This document shows, piece by piece, positions 35,031 to 44,009 of a stretch of 64,000 nt of DNA; position 1 is the stretch's first letter, and every line of letters begins with the position of its first letter. This DNA comes from Sedimenticola selenatireducens DSM 17993 (GTDB taxonomy: Bacteria; Pseudomonadota; Gammaproteobacteria; Chromatiales; Chromatiaceae), in contig NZ_ATZE01000001.1 in NCBI RefSeq assembly GCF_000428045.1, positions 248,265 to 312,264 on the forward strand. Direction: 5' to 3'. The notes under the pieces were generated by a model. The model made no database searches. It was not told the origin of the DNA and was given only the letters and a program-made list of their open reading frames with translations. The translations under genes and the position numbers were made by a program.

Positions 35031-36350
35031 ATGGTGAATGAGACAAGATGTTCAGTCGATCCGAGTGTGCTTTCAGCTGTTGTCCAGAATAATACACTTG
35101 AGTCAGCACGTGAGATCGTTCAAATTCTATTGCGAGGTTATAGTGGCTGCCTCGCGGTTCGCCTGTGGGACAAGTCATTTGCTGCGGGCTCGGAGCAGGC
35201 ACGCTGCACACTGCACATCCGATCCGCATCCGTTTTAAAAACGCTGATAAGCGGGCGCGACATCATCGCCCTGGTGGAGGACTACCTTGCCGGAAGGATC
35301 GAGTTGGAAGGTGATCTCGAGTCCCTGTTTGATGCCTCACTGCATTTCGAAAAACTGAGTTTGAGGCCAGCAGAAAAACTGCACTTATTGCAATTGGCGC
35401 TGCAGCTGCCCGGATCGTTGCTCCATCTTTCATTAAGTGGTTCCAGATCGGCAAACAACCGATCTGCCATCAGTCGCCATTACGATGTCGGGAATGCATT
35501 TTACCATCTCTGGCTTGATCCAGAGATGGTCTATTCGTGTGCGTACTTTGCTGATGATGATCAATCACTGGCGTGCGCACAACAGGACAAACTGGACTAT
35601 CTCTGCAGAAAATTGCAGTTGGAACCGGGGCAGCTGTTGCTGGATATCGGTTGTGGTTGGGGAGGCCTCGCCTGCTGGGCTGCCAGACACTATGGTGTTT
35701 CGGTTCACGGTATCACCCTGAGTATGCAGCAGTGGCACTTTGCCAACGAAAAGATCAGATGGGAGGGATTGTCGGATCGGGTAAAGATAGAACTGCGCGA
35801 CTATCGGGAATTGGAAGGAGAAGCCTGCTATGACCGTGTTGTCAGTGTCGGCATGTTCGAGCATATCGGGGTAGCCAACTTCCCCACATATTTCAGTCGC
35901 ATAAGGCAGCTGTTGCGTCCAGGCGGGGTTTTTGTAAATCACGGAATCACAAACGACAAGCGCTGGGAGAAAAGTCCAACGACCCGCTTCATAAACCATT
36001 ACATCTTCCCCGATGGTGAGTTGACCCGGATCAGCGACGTGCTCGATGCGATGGAACAGGCCCGCTTTGAGGTTGTGGATGTTGAAGGGCTGCGGCGGCA
36101 CTACGCCATGACACTGCGACACTGGGTAAAAGCCCTTGAACTTCGGGCAGCCAAAGCGAAGGACTCTGTAGGAGAGGCTACTTACAGATTGTGGAGGCTC
36201 TATATGAGCGGATGTGCCCACTATTTCGACGAGGGCAGTCTCGGCATCTACCAGGTGGTGGGCGTGCGCCAGCAGGATCGACACTACCATCAACCACTGC
36301 GCCGGGATTATCTCTATCATCCACAGAAGGCGTTGGACGCCCGGGAGTAA
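35031..36350 (+). CDS. cfa: Cyclopropane-fatty-acyl-phospholipid synthase family methyltransferase
   Basis: A 439-residue SAM-dependent methyltransferase. The SAM motif is LLDIGCGWGGLA, followed by GITLSMQQ, SVGMFEHIG and NHYIFPDGEL, all typical of Cfa enzymes. The N-terminal sterol-carrier-like region is present. It adds a methylene group across lipid double bonds, making the membrane more resistant to stress. It sits behind a candidate MerR-type promoter with a strong GAGGAGG ribosome site. Confidence 0.9.
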   Translation: MVNETRCSVDPSVLSAVVQNNTLESAREIVQILLRGYSGCLAVRLWDKSFAAGSEQARCTLHIRSASVLKTLISGRDIIALVEDYLAGRIELEGDLESLFDASLHFEKLSLRPAEKLHLLQLALQLPGSLLHLSLSGSRSANNRSAISRHYDVGNAFYHLWLDPEMVYSCAYFADDDQSLACAQQDKLDYLCRKLQLEPGQLLLDIGCGWGGLACWAARHYGVSVHGITLSMQQWHFANEKIRWEGLSDRVKIELRDYRELEGEACYDRVVSVGMFEHIGVANFPTYFSRIRQLLRPGGVFVNHGITNDKRWEKSPTTRFINHYIFPDGELTRISDVLDAMEQARFEVVDVEGLRRHYAMTLRHWVKALELRAAKAKDSVGEATYRLWRLYMSGCAHYFDEGSLGIYQVVGVRQQDRHYHQPLRRDYLYHPQKALDARE

Positions 36351-36428
36351 CTCATAAATTCTCCGCTTCGACTTTCTGTTATTGGAAATGCAACCAGTCT
36401 CTTTCTGGCCTTTACCTATCTGCTTTGT

Positions 36429-36653
36429 GTGATCTGGGGACTGCTGTTTGGGTCCGCTCAGATGTATCCGGTGTGGGCACCGCTCTTACCGGGATTTGAC
36501 TGGTTGAGTTGGGGGGATTTTTTCCTTGGTCTGATCGAGTCCTATAGCTATGGGTGGTATTTCGCTGTTGTCTGGACACCAATATATAACTGTTCTCAGG
36601 TACACCTCGGGCGCACCAAAAACCGAGTGAATGCAAGTGAGGAGGGAACGTGA
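36429..36653 (+). CDS. Small membrane protein, DUF5676-like, start uncertain
   Basis: A small protein with two hydrophobic segments and the motif FFLGLIESYSYGWYFAVVWTPIYN, resembling DUF5676. The only standard start is GTG at 36429, inside the first helix. The frame is open back to 36351 and is continuous with cfa across its TAA stop; the extra residues (for example SVIGNATSLFLAF) look like the missing first part of the helix. The start is therefore a non-standard codon, or the ATG has been lost. Its TGA overlaps the Rieske start. Confidence 0.5.
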   Translation: MIWGLLFGSAQMYPVWAPLLPGFDWLSWGDFFLGLIESYSYGWYFAVVWTPIYNCSQVHLGRTKNRVNASEEGT

Positions 36654-37276
36654 TGAATCCGGAAGACCTGGAGTTGGGTGATCGGACTCTGGCGGTAGAC
36701 CTTAAACGCCGGCGTTTGCTGACCAATGCTACAACGGTGGTAGGTGCGGTTGGAGTTGCTGTTCTTACTGTTCCGTTTATCGGTTCTCTCAAGCCCAGCC
36801 AGAGGGCGTTGGTTGCCGGGGCTCCGGTGGTTGTAGATTTTGGGAAACTGGAACCGGGTCAGCAAATCACAGTCGTATGGCGTGGTAAACCAGTATGGGT
36901 GTTGCGGCGTACACAGCAGATGCTGGCTGATATGGAGTCGGCAAGGCATCTGGAACGTCTGCGGGATCCAGCTTCGGACGAGCAGTCACAACAGCCCGAA
37001 TATGCACGCAATCCGGCACGTGCTATTAATCCCGATTATTTGGTGACAATAGCGATATGCACCCATCTGGGATGCGTTCCTTCTTTTCGTCCTGAGCTGG
37101 CACCGGCCGATCTGGGTAGTGACTGGATCGGTGGTTATTTCTGTCCCTGTCATGGTTCACGATACGACTTGGCGGGAAGGGTGTTCAAGAGCATGCCGGC
37201 CCCCTTGAATCTTGAGATACCCCCATACCGATATCTCGAAGACAGCCGTATCGAAATTGGTTCGGACAATGCATGA
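36653..37276 (+). CDS. Orphan Rieske iron-sulfur protein
   Basis: The ATG at 36653 overlaps the previous stop (TGATG) behind GGAGGGAACG. The 207-residue product has an RRR Tat-like N-terminus and membrane anchor (about 20-45). The Rieske [2Fe-2S] motifs are CTHLGC and CPCHGS. It resembles the UQCRFS1/PetA subunit of the bc1 complex, but no cytochrome b or c1 gene is adjacent. It may replace or supplement the chromosomal subunit. Confidence 0.9.
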   Translation: MNPEDLELGDRTLAVDLKRRRLLTNATTVVGAVGVAVLTVPFIGSLKPSQRALVAGAPVVVDFGKLEPGQQITVVWRGKPVWVLRRTQQMLADMESARHLERLRDPASDEQSQQPEYARNPARAINPDYLVTIAICTHLGCVPSFRPELAPADLGSDWIGGYFCPCHGSRYDLAGRVFKSMPAPLNLEIPPYRYLEDSRIEIGSDNA

Positions 37277-37522
37277 AGCGACTGGGTTAGCGGAGGTTGT
37301 TATGGGTTGTGCATTTGCACGGGTATGAGCCTGTCTGCAAATCAATCACTCTGCTGGATGCTGACCTCCATTGAATTGTATCGACGACGAGGTGTCACCG
37401 GCAAATGGTTGACTAAATGTGGAAACGCGGTGGACGTAATCATCTGCCGGTACGTTCGTGAATTACGCCGGCGATATGTGGCGGCGTCCTAAGTAGTCTT
37501 TTATCAAATGTGAGGACCCGTA

Positions 37523-37708
37523 ATGGAATGGTTAAGTGAAAACTGGTTGTTGGTACTGTTTGGTGGCGGAATGATTGCCATGCACCTGGGTGGCCATCGC
37601 CATGGCGGCTCCGGGGAAGGTGGCGGTTGTTGCGGTGGCGGAGCAAAGAAGACCGAGGCGAGCGAGGCCAAGAAGGAGCTGCCTGCGAAATTGCCACCAG
37701 CGGAATAG
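37523..37708 (+). CDS. Small membrane protein with His/Gly/Cys-rich tail
   Basis: A 61-residue peptide: a hydrophobic helix (WLLVLFGGGMIAMHL), then GGHRHGGSGEGGGCCGGG, then a Lys/Glu/Pro tail. The layout recalls the FGCGAH/HGGG peptide at 17067 and other short metal-island proteins. The His and CC cluster suggests metal binding. No family assigned. Confidence 0.55.
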   Translation: MEWLSENWLLVLFGGGMIAMHLGGHRHGGSGEGGGCCGGGAKKTEASEAKKELPAKLPPAE

Positions 37709-37812
37709 TCACCTTCGTGATCTGAGGATCACTATCAAATAGAGAGCGGCAGATTCAAGTATTGTGCCATCAATGAAGGTGCCCCTGCACTAGCCCAATG
37801 AGATAGCGCGCC

Positions 37813-38655
37813 ATGCTGACATATCCAAGTATAAATCATGAGGTGATCTCCCTCGGTCCGCTAAGCGTTCACTGGTACGGTATTATGTACCTGGTGGGCT
37901 TTACCGGCGGCTGGTGGCTGGCTCGCCGGCGCGCAGCGCTTCCCGAGTCAGGATGGTCCCGTCAGCAGGTGGATGACTTGCTATTTTATGTTGTGCTAGG
38001 TGTGATACTGGGTGGCCGAATCGGCTATGCCCTGTTCTACGGTATGGAGTATTTTTTAGCTGACCCCCTCTCCTTGTTCCGTATCTGGGAAGGGGGGATG
38101 TCGTTCCATGGAGGACTGCTGGGTGTATTGGTCGCGATGTGGTTCTATGCCCGGCGTCTGTCCCGCCCTTTTTTCCAATTGACGGATTTTCTGGCACCAC
38201 TGATCCCGGTAGGCCTTGGTACCGGCCGTCTGGGTAACTTCATTAACGGCGAGCTATGGGGTGCGCCAGGTGATGTACCCTGGGCGATGAGAGTCTCCTG
38301 CGAACGTTTCTCCGCGCTCTGCCAGAGTAAGCTGCAACTCTCCCCGACTGCAGAGTTCACTCCACCGCTGCACCCCACTCAGTTGTACGAGTCGCTGCTG
38401 GAGGGCGCTGTGTTGTTCGCGCTGTTGTGGCTGTACTCTTCCCGGCCACGGCCGTTGATGGCGGTATCAGGACTGTTCCTGGTCGGCTACGGGATGTTCC
38501 GTTTCGGCGTGGAGTTCTTGCGTCTGCCCGATGCACATATTGGGTATCTCGCATTTGACTGGTTTACAATGGGGCAACTGCTCACACTGCCTATGCTGGC
38601 AGGTGGGTTGTTGCTGCTGTTCATGGCTTATCGCAATCCAGGATCGGTAAACTGA
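37813..38655 (+). CDS. lgt: Prolipoprotein diacylglyceryl transferase
   Basis: A 280-residue, seven-helix Lgt with conserved HWYGIMY, GGRIGY, MSFHGG and GRLGNFINGELWG motifs. Lgt adds diacylglycerol to the lipobox Cys of lipoproteins. Its place within an accessory region is unusual; whether another lgt exists elsewhere is not visible. Confidence 0.95.
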   Translation: MLTYPSINHEVISLGPLSVHWYGIMYLVGFTGGWWLARRRAALPESGWSRQQVDDLLFYVVLGVILGGRIGYALFYGMEYFLADPLSLFRIWEGGMSFHGGLLGVLVAMWFYARRLSRPFFQLTDFLAPLIPVGLGTGRLGNFINGELWGAPGDVPWAMRVSCERFSALCQSKLQLSPTAEFTPPLHPTQLYESLLEGAVLFALLWLYSSRPRPLMAVSGLFLVGYGMFRFGVEFLRLPDAHIGYLAFDWFTMGQLLTLPMLAGGLLLLFMAYRNPGSVN

Positions 38656-38755
38656 TATGTACCAATTTCTTACGCTTTTGCGCCAGGTACACGATCACTC
38701 ACCCTGAAGAAAGACTGGACTGGTACCTGGCCTCTCAGCTTGTTCGGCATATCAG

Positions 38756-38890
38756 ATGCGAATTGGTTTGGTCCAGGGCTTTCCTATGGTTATTGCTAAC
38801 AAAGTTCGTTTGCGCTCGATTATTCACGAACTGCTTTCCATGATGGATCCGGTAGAGATGCTGAATTTCAATTATAGGGAAGCAGCTTGA
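38756..38890 (+). CDS. Possible 44-residue ORF
   Basis: A short frame beginning MRIGLVQGFPMVIANK, with an amphipathic helix after it (RSIIHELLSMMDPVEML). No ribosome site is obvious and no family is recognised. It is the only candidate in a 338-bp gap and may be spurious or a gene remnant. Confidence 0.15.
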   Translation: MRIGLVQGFPMVIANKVRLRSIIHELLSMMDPVEMLNFNYREAA

Positions 38891-38993
38891 GAGCGTACGT
38901 TCGATTTATTCCACCTTACGGGCAGATAGTTGGAATCGGTCTATCTTAATTAAGCAAGGAATTAATCCTTCTAATCTGTTAGGCGATAATAGA

Positions 38994-39716
38994 GTGTATG
39001 AAATTTTAACAATTGTGATACTTACCGTGGCCGCTGGAATCTGTATTCCCTTAGGTGGACTAATAGCCAGTTTCGAGCGTTTTCATCCCAATTGGCTCGA
39101 GTTGGAATTCAGACATTTTATAATTGCGTTTGGTGGCGGCATTCTTTTAGGCGCTGTTGCTATAGTGCTGGTTCCTGAGGGTGTGTCCGGCATGAATGGT
39201 TCAGCGGTTGCCATTCTTATCATATTGGCAGGTGGGTTCACGTTTTTTCTTATTGAACGAGCTTTGGGATTACGGCGCCGAGAAACGCCACAACTAATGG
39301 GCATGTTGTTGGACTATGTGCCTGAGGCCATCGCTTTGGGTGGTTTAGTGGCCTCAAGTTCTCCCATTGCTCCATTATTAGCTTTACTTATAAGTCTGCA
39401 AAATCTTCCCGAGGGCTTTAATTCCTATAGAGAAATTATTTGTACTAAAGAATGCAGTCCAAAGAAGACTCTGTTTTTCATGAGCAAGTTGGTAATAATC
39501 GGACCGATTGCAGGCCTCATTGGGTATTACTTTCTTTCAGAATATCAAGCTGTATTGTCAGCGATAATGTTATTTGCATCAGGTGGCATTCTCTATCTTA
39601 TTTTTCAGGATATCGCGCCTCAATCACGACTAAATAAGCATTGGATGCCACCTCTTGGTGCTGTTGTAGGATTTTGCGTTGCTTTGTTCAGTAAAATGAT
39701 GGTTATAAATGCCTAA
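38994..39716 (+). CDS. ZIP-family metal transporter
   Basis: A 240-residue membrane protein with about eight helices. The metal-path helices read LDYVPEAIALGG and SLQNLPEGFNS, a ZIP-type pattern in which the usual first His is replaced by Asp. The start is a GTG at 38994; no ATG fits. It would take up divalent cations such as zinc. Lower GC than its neighbours suggests separate acquisition. Confidence 0.8.
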   Translation: MYEILTIVILTVAAGICIPLGGLIASFERFHPNWLELEFRHFIIAFGGGILLGAVAIVLVPEGVSGMNGSAVAILIILAGGFTFFLIERALGLRRRETPQLMGMLLDYVPEAIALGGLVASSSPIAPLLALLISLQNLPEGFNSYREIICTKECSPKKTLFFMSKLVIIGPIAGLIGYYFLSEYQAVLSAIMLFASGGILYLIFQDIAPQSRLNKHWMPPLGAVVGFCVALFSKMMVINA

Positions 39717-39881
39717 CTTGGGTGTACAAAAAGTTTGATCGCGTCAGCCTGTCCTGGTTTATGTGGAGAGCCATTGTGTGGCTAGAATGGGAGGAATCAG
39801 CGAGCAATTGATCTAGGCTCTATTTCTCAAGGGATACGGGCGTTCAAACTGTACCGAATATCTTTATTGAGTGACTGGAAT

Positions 39882-40808
39882 ATGACTTCTGAGGAGCGTG
39901 AATTGACTAAGGACAAGAGTGCAATTCAAACACAACAATCGGTCGAAGAAGTATTTGAATACATTATTAGAACCGACCTGGATTACATAAATAAATGGGC
40001 TCCTGTGGCCTTTTCAGGAAAGGATACCGAAGGTGTGCACCAAATGCGTGTGGGTCTTCGGCGCATGCGATCAGCTTTGACCCTGTTTACTCCGGCCATA
40101 CCGCGCAAGAATACGAAAAAACTGGCGGGAGAGATGCGCTGGGCTGCAAGGCAACTCGATCGCGCCAGAGATCTGGATGTCTACATCGCGGACAATCTCT
40201 CGTCTAAAAAAGCCACGAAGGATAAACAGACAAAGAAATTAAGGAATGTTGCACTTAGGCACCGGCAAAAAGAATACAAAAAGGTCAGAGGTTTTCTTAG
40301 AGGTCAGCGTTTTCGTGCATTCAACGACAAACTCATTCGCTGGCTGAACAAGAAGGGATGGCGGCAAGGTCTTTCCAAGGCGGAAAAAAATGATCTATCC
40401 TGTGAGATTACCTATTTTGCTAATCTGGTATTGGATGATCATCGTTGCAAAGTGTTGGGTACCGGAAGAGATATCCGACGAATGGATGATGAAGATCTCC
40501 ACCGATTGCGGATTGAATGCAAGAAACTACGCTATGCCACCGAATTCTTTGCGCCTCTTTATGGAACAAAGATGACCGCCTTTTCGAAAAAACTCAAACA
40601 ACTCCAAGATGTATTGGGGGTGCTTCATGACTGCTATGTCATGGGAGGACTGCAAAGCAGTCTGCTTAAAGGAAAAAGATCCAAAAAACTTGTTGTGGTT
40701 GCCAACAATCTGATGCATCAACGTAACAAATCCGCATCGGATCTTAGGGAGGTACTAATCGGAACCTGGGAGAATTATAGAACGGCCAAACTACCCTGGT
40801 TGGATTAA
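39882..40808 (+). CDS. CHAD-domain protein
   Basis: From the ATG at 39882 the product has 308 residues; a TTG at 39867 is the alternative. It is a CHAD domain, all-helical and very basic, with the conserved VHQMRVGLRRMRSAL and HRLRIECKKLRYATEFF histidine-containing repeats. CHAD domains bind inorganic polyphosphate. This could link to metal storage or stress, but no polyphosphate kinase is nearby. Confidence 0.9.
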   Translation: MTSEERELTKDKSAIQTQQSVEEVFEYIIRTDLDYINKWAPVAFSGKDTEGVHQMRVGLRRMRSALTLFTPAIPRKNTKKLAGEMRWAARQLDRARDLDVYIADNLSSKKATKDKQTKKLRNVALRHRQKEYKKVRGFLRGQRFRAFNDKLIRWLNKKGWRQGLSKAEKNDLSCEITYFANLVLDDHRCKVLGTGRDIRRMDDEDLHRLRIECKKLRYATEFFAPLYGTKMTAFSKKLKQLQDVLGVLHDCYVMGGLQSSLLKGKRSKKLVVVANNLMHQRNKSASDLREVLIGTWENYRTAKLPWLD

Positions 40809-40966
40809 TGATTATCAGCTTCGATAATTTGCCATCATGGTCCAACTTCAGGGTTGAATTGCGAACACGTGATTACACCGTGTTCTGTGATCTCTTTGGG
40901 TTATGGACGTAACTTCTTGTCTCTAAATATCGTAAATGACATTCGGAATGTAACGGGTGACAAACA

Positions 40967-41866
40967 ATGCATGCAAGATACCTCATCGGATTACTTTTTC
41001 TGTTTATTCTGGCACCGTTGCGGGCAGCCATTCCCCTGGTGGATGCCGACTGGTTGTTGGCCAATCTGAATAAACCGAACTTGGTGGTGCTGGATCTTCA
41101 ACCCAAATCGATCTACCAAAGATTTCATGTTCCCGGAGCCGTCAATAGCGACTATAAAGACTGGCGCAAACCAGATGCCGGAAAGATCCCGGGGATGATT
41201 CCTCCGGTCAGCGCGCTTGAACAGTTGATCGGTAGTCTTGGGATAGACAATAACACACATGTGTTATTGGTGATCACCGGGCGTAGCGCGAGCGAGATGG
41301 CTTCGGCCACGCGAGTTTACTGGACCTTCAAGGTTTTGGGTCACGACGAAGTCTCAATACTCGATGGCGGCCTGATCGCGTATGCCGAAACGAAAAAAAG
41401 ACCCATTGAGAACCAACTCAACATACCGAGCCGGAAAACCTTCAAGGCCAATCCCAGGCCCGACTATCTGGTCAACGCCGATCAAGTCAAAAGTGTGTTG
41501 GACACGGACATCAGCCTTGTCGACAGCCGTAGCAGTGCCGAATACATGGGCCTGCTGCACGGTGGTGACAAGGAGCGTCCCGGAACAATACCTGATTCGG
41601 TAAACCTGCCTTATGACTGGCTCACAGTGAATAGCGGTGCTCGATTTCATACTATCGACAACCTGAAGCGCATCTATGAATTTGTTGGTGTGCCGCTAGA
41701 GGGTGATCAGATTTCCTTTTGCCATACAGGCCATCGTACTGCGCTCTCCTGGTTCGTCTCGCACGAGTTGCTGGGTAATAAGAGTGCCCGTCTGTACGAC
41801 GGCTCTATGGCCGAGTGGGCTGTCGATCCATCTCTACCAATGGAGCAAAAGATCAAACTTGATTGA
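40967..41866 (+). CDS. Periplasmic two-domain rhodanese (thiosulfate sulfurtransferase-like)
   Basis: A 299-residue protein with a signal peptide (to LRAA) and two rhodanese domains. The C-terminal domain has the active-site Cys in FCHTGHRTALSW; the N-terminal one (VITGRSASEM) lacks it, as is usual for tandem rhodaneses. It transfers sulfane sulfur. It suits a sulfur oxidiser. Confidence 0.88.
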   Translation: MHARYLIGLLFLFILAPLRAAIPLVDADWLLANLNKPNLVVLDLQPKSIYQRFHVPGAVNSDYKDWRKPDAGKIPGMIPPVSALEQLIGSLGIDNNTHVLLVITGRSASEMASATRVYWTFKVLGHDEVSILDGGLIAYAETKKRPIENQLNIPSRKTFKANPRPDYLVNADQVKSVLDTDISLVDSRSSAEYMGLLHGGDKERPGTIPDSVNLPYDWLTVNSGARFHTIDNLKRIYEFVGVPLEGDQISFCHTGHRTALSWFVSHELLGNKSARLYDGSMAEWAVDPSLPMEQKIKLD

Positions 41867-42038
41867 TGTTGAAGCATGAATTCTGGGCTTCCGATCTCCG
41901 ATAGAACGCTTTAACGCAGTGTTGCGCTGATCGGTTGAAGTCGCAACGCATGCTGGCCTTCACTGGAGAAGCGATTAACCGTTGCAAATACTATCTGAGA
42001 GGAGTTCAAAGTCGATGCATTCGGATAAGTGGATGAAA

Positions 42039-42072
42039 GGGGATGCAGTTACGCGGTTGAACCTGCATCCCC
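42039..42072 (-). terminator. Strong hairpin, possible terminator of a decayed minus-strand gene
   Basis: GGGGATGCAG and CTGCATCCCC form a perfect 10-bp stem with a 14-bp loop. On the minus strand it lies about 55 bp after the stop of the EF-hand remnant and is followed by a short CTTTC. Confidence 0.4.
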
Positions 42073-42126
42073 AATGTCTCTGGACTAGTTTGAAGTGTAG
42101 TGTCGTTTTCTTCACTGAAACTTTTG

Positions 42127-42228
42127 CTACCTGTGCAATGCCTGCCCGGTAGAAAACTCATCCGGTGTCACATCTCCATCACGATCAAGATCGATTTCTG
42201 AAAACTGGATCAGAGGAAAATGGACGTA
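42127..42228 (-). pseudogene. EF-hand gene remnant (3' end only)
   Basis: The minus strand has an open stretch ending in TAG (42129-42127) that encodes a textbook EF-hand loop, DLDRDGDVTPDE, followed by FSTGQALHR. There is no start codon and the frame is blocked by a stop at 42231-42229. The 5' part of the gene has been lost. It overlaps the 5' part of the PepSY gene on the other strand, so two damaged genes seem to meet here. Confidence 0.55.
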
Positions 42229-42368
42229 TCATTGAGGTTGAGCGAGAAAGAGAGCGAGAAAGAGAGCGAGGACGAGACCCCTACGAAATCAAACTTGTCG
42301 GTTCCGATGGCCGTGTACGTGAGATCAAGGTCGATGTGGAAAGCGGAGAGGTGATCGATCGCGATTAG
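42165..42368 (+). CDS. PepSY-domain protein, probably truncated at the N-terminus
   Basis: The last 45 residues are a PepSY unit (GRIIEVERERE, PYEIKLVGSDGRVREIKVD, SGEVIDRD). The first 20 residues (MSHLHHDQDRF...) are simply the complement of the EF-hand remnant and include no signal peptide, although PepSY proteins of this type are secreted. A GTG at 42165 is the only start. Within it a 12-bp repeat gives (ER)n. Most likely a 5'-truncated gene. Confidence 0.5.
   Translation: MSHLHHDQDRFLKTGSEENGRIIEVERERERERERGRDPYEIKLVGSDGRVREIKVDVESGEVIDRD
42240..42271 (+). repeat. 12-bp tandem microrepeat coding Glu-Arg runs
   Basis: The unit GAGCGAGAAAGA occurs twice and then partially a third time, adding Glu-Arg pairs to the PepSY protein. 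A slippage origin is likely. Confidence 0.7.
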
Positions 42369-42393
42369 CAGCCAGCAAAAAAGGGAAGTAGTG

Positions 42394-42744
42394 ATGATAA
42401 AAAACAAGCAATCACTTCGGTCGCTGATCGCCTTTCTGGTGACCTGGGCTTTTGTAGTGCTCACGGTCACCGGGATTATCCTCTATATCATACCCCACGG
42501 GCGTATCGCTTACTGGACCCATTGGTCCCTTGCCGGACTCGGAAAGGAGCAGTGGGGTTGGGTCCATATGATGTTCGGCGGGATCTTTATCGTCACCGGT
42601 GCACTGCATCTCTACTACAATTGGAAACCTTTCAAAAAGTATCTGGCCGAACGGGTCAGAGGAAAGTTGAACCTGAGCCATGAACTGGTGGCTTCACTTC
42701 TGCTCACGGATAACTCCGGTCCTGCAGTTGAGCTACGGGAATGA
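42394..42744 (+). CDS. DUF4405 membrane protein
   Basis: A 116-residue protein with two or three membrane helices (SLIAFLVTWAFVVLTVTGIIL; GWVHMMFGGIFIVTGALHLYYNW) and conserved His residues suited to haem b ligation (WTHWSL, WVHMM, ALHLYY). DUF4405 proteins resemble small cytochrome b-like proteins. It lies 25 bp after the PepSY gene. Confidence 0.75.
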   Translation: MIKNKQSLRSLIAFLVTWAFVVLTVTGIILYIIPHGRIAYWTHWSLAGLGKEQWGWVHMMFGGIFIVTGALHLYYNWKPFKKYLAERVRGKLNLSHELVASLLLTDNSGPAVELRE

Positions 42745-42810
42745 CTGTTTCAATTACACAGGACATTGATTGAGGAGGTAGCAATGCCTAGAATCAGGTC
42801 CTGTCCTGGT

Positions 42811-43464
42811 TTAGGGCTCAGCACCTAAGATACGCAGGATACGCACCAGTTCCCAGTTGCCCTTCTCTAGCGCCAAGGTTAGTGCGGTTGCACCGGACTT
42901 GTCCCGGGCATTCATGTTCGCATCTGCTTCGGCCAGCAGTTTGACGATAGCTGTATGGCCATTTTCTGCGGCATACATCAGGGCTGTCTGGCCATACTTG
43001 TCAGCCACATTCTGGTCGGCTCCGACGAGCAGCAATTGATCAGCCAACCGTGGGTAGTCGTAGCGCGAGGCAATCATCAGGGCATTCCATCCGGCGCGGG
43101 TGCGTGCAGTGATATCGGCACCATGTTCCAGCAGCAGGGCGGCTATGGCAGCGTGGCCGTTCTCCGCAGCAAAGGTCAGTGCCGTGCATCCAGCCAAGGT
43201 GCGCATGTTTACATCGGCACCATGTTCCAGCAGAAGCGTTACTGTCTCCATGCTGTCGGCCTCGACGGCTAGCATCAGTGCGGTTTTACCAAACTGGTTC
43301 TGGGCATCGACTTCGACGCCGCTGCTGAGAAACTCGCGAACGCTGACTGTGTCACCTACTGCTGCGAAATTTCGAAATTCCCTCTCAGGCGTAACCTCAG
43401 CCGCCAGGATTAACTCGGCGAACATTAATGCCGCCACGAAGACTATTGAGGCAAACTTAGACAT
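42811..43464 (-). CDS. Secreted ankyrin-repeat protein
   Basis: A 217-residue protein with a signal peptide (to ILAAEV) and five or six ankyrin repeats (for example GKTALMLAVEADSMETVTLL, GHAAIAALLLEHGAD). Small periplasmic ankyrin proteins occur beside catalases and redox enzymes; the partner is unknown. It is the last complete gene before the island boundary. Confidence 0.88.
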   Translation of the reverse strand: MSKFASIVFVAALMFAELILAAEVTPEREFRNFAAVGDTVSVREFLSSGVEVDAQNQFGKTALMLAVEADSMETVTLLLEHGADVNMRTLAGCTALTFAAENGHAAIAALLLEHGADITARTRAGWNALMIASRYDYPRLADQLLLVGADQNVADKYGQTALMYAAENGHTAIVKLLAEADANMNARDKSGATALTLALEKGNWELVRILRILGAEP

Positions 43465-44009
43465 GGTCCTTCAGAAAAAAAATTAGAGATTTATAATATA
43501 CTAATTATGTGCATTTTTAATTACTATTGTCTTAAGAGTTCTTTTTGACACAGATAAGGAGAGGTACTCAGATCCTTTTTTCTTCGAAAACAGCCCAATC
43601 ACTCCGCCTCCCCCCAACAAGGCCGACCAGGAGCATTGTTCAGGGTGTTGATTTGTGCTGAACATTTATCCATAGAGCTGGTTATCTGCATTGACCGGTG
43701 ACCCATAGTCTCGAGAGAAAAAGTTCAATACTTTAAGCAGTTTATAAGAACAGGGTAGGTCACTAGAAACTGTAAATCCCGGGTCAATACTCAGCGCAAA
43801 CCAACAATTGAATGAAAGATGGTTGAGCAATGGACTAAAATTCCACTGCTCAACAAGCACGGATGCATATGCATGGCGAATTGATAGCCACATTGCTGCG
43901 GGACTTTTGCGGGGATGAGTCCAGCACAGTACTGCTTGGTTATGCGAAGTCTTGCAACGGACGTCCGGTAAGTTGTTGATAAATAAATAGTAAAGAATCG
44001 GTATTGCCG
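43465..44009 (-). other. Gene-poor region before the tRNA-Lys fragment
   Basis: Only short weak frames are seen; the longest (43666-43893, minus) has no recognisable domain and no ribosome site. The area may hold decayed sequence at the element's end. No integrase gene is present. Confidence 0.4.

Noticed and set aside
37302-37325. GG-N10-GC match (GGGTTGTGCATTTGCA) to a sigma-54 promoter
   Set aside because: Only the core dinucleotides and TTGCA fit; the -24 block is poor and the next gene is about 200 bp away.
39745-42812. Shared words such as CCTGTCCTGGTTTA near 39748 and 42798
   Set aside because: Matches of this length are expected a few times by chance in 64 kb, and the flanks do not align.
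43666-43893. 75-codon minus-strand frame near the island end, considered as a transposase remnant
   Set aside because: No catalytic or HTH motif could be recognised; left unassigned.
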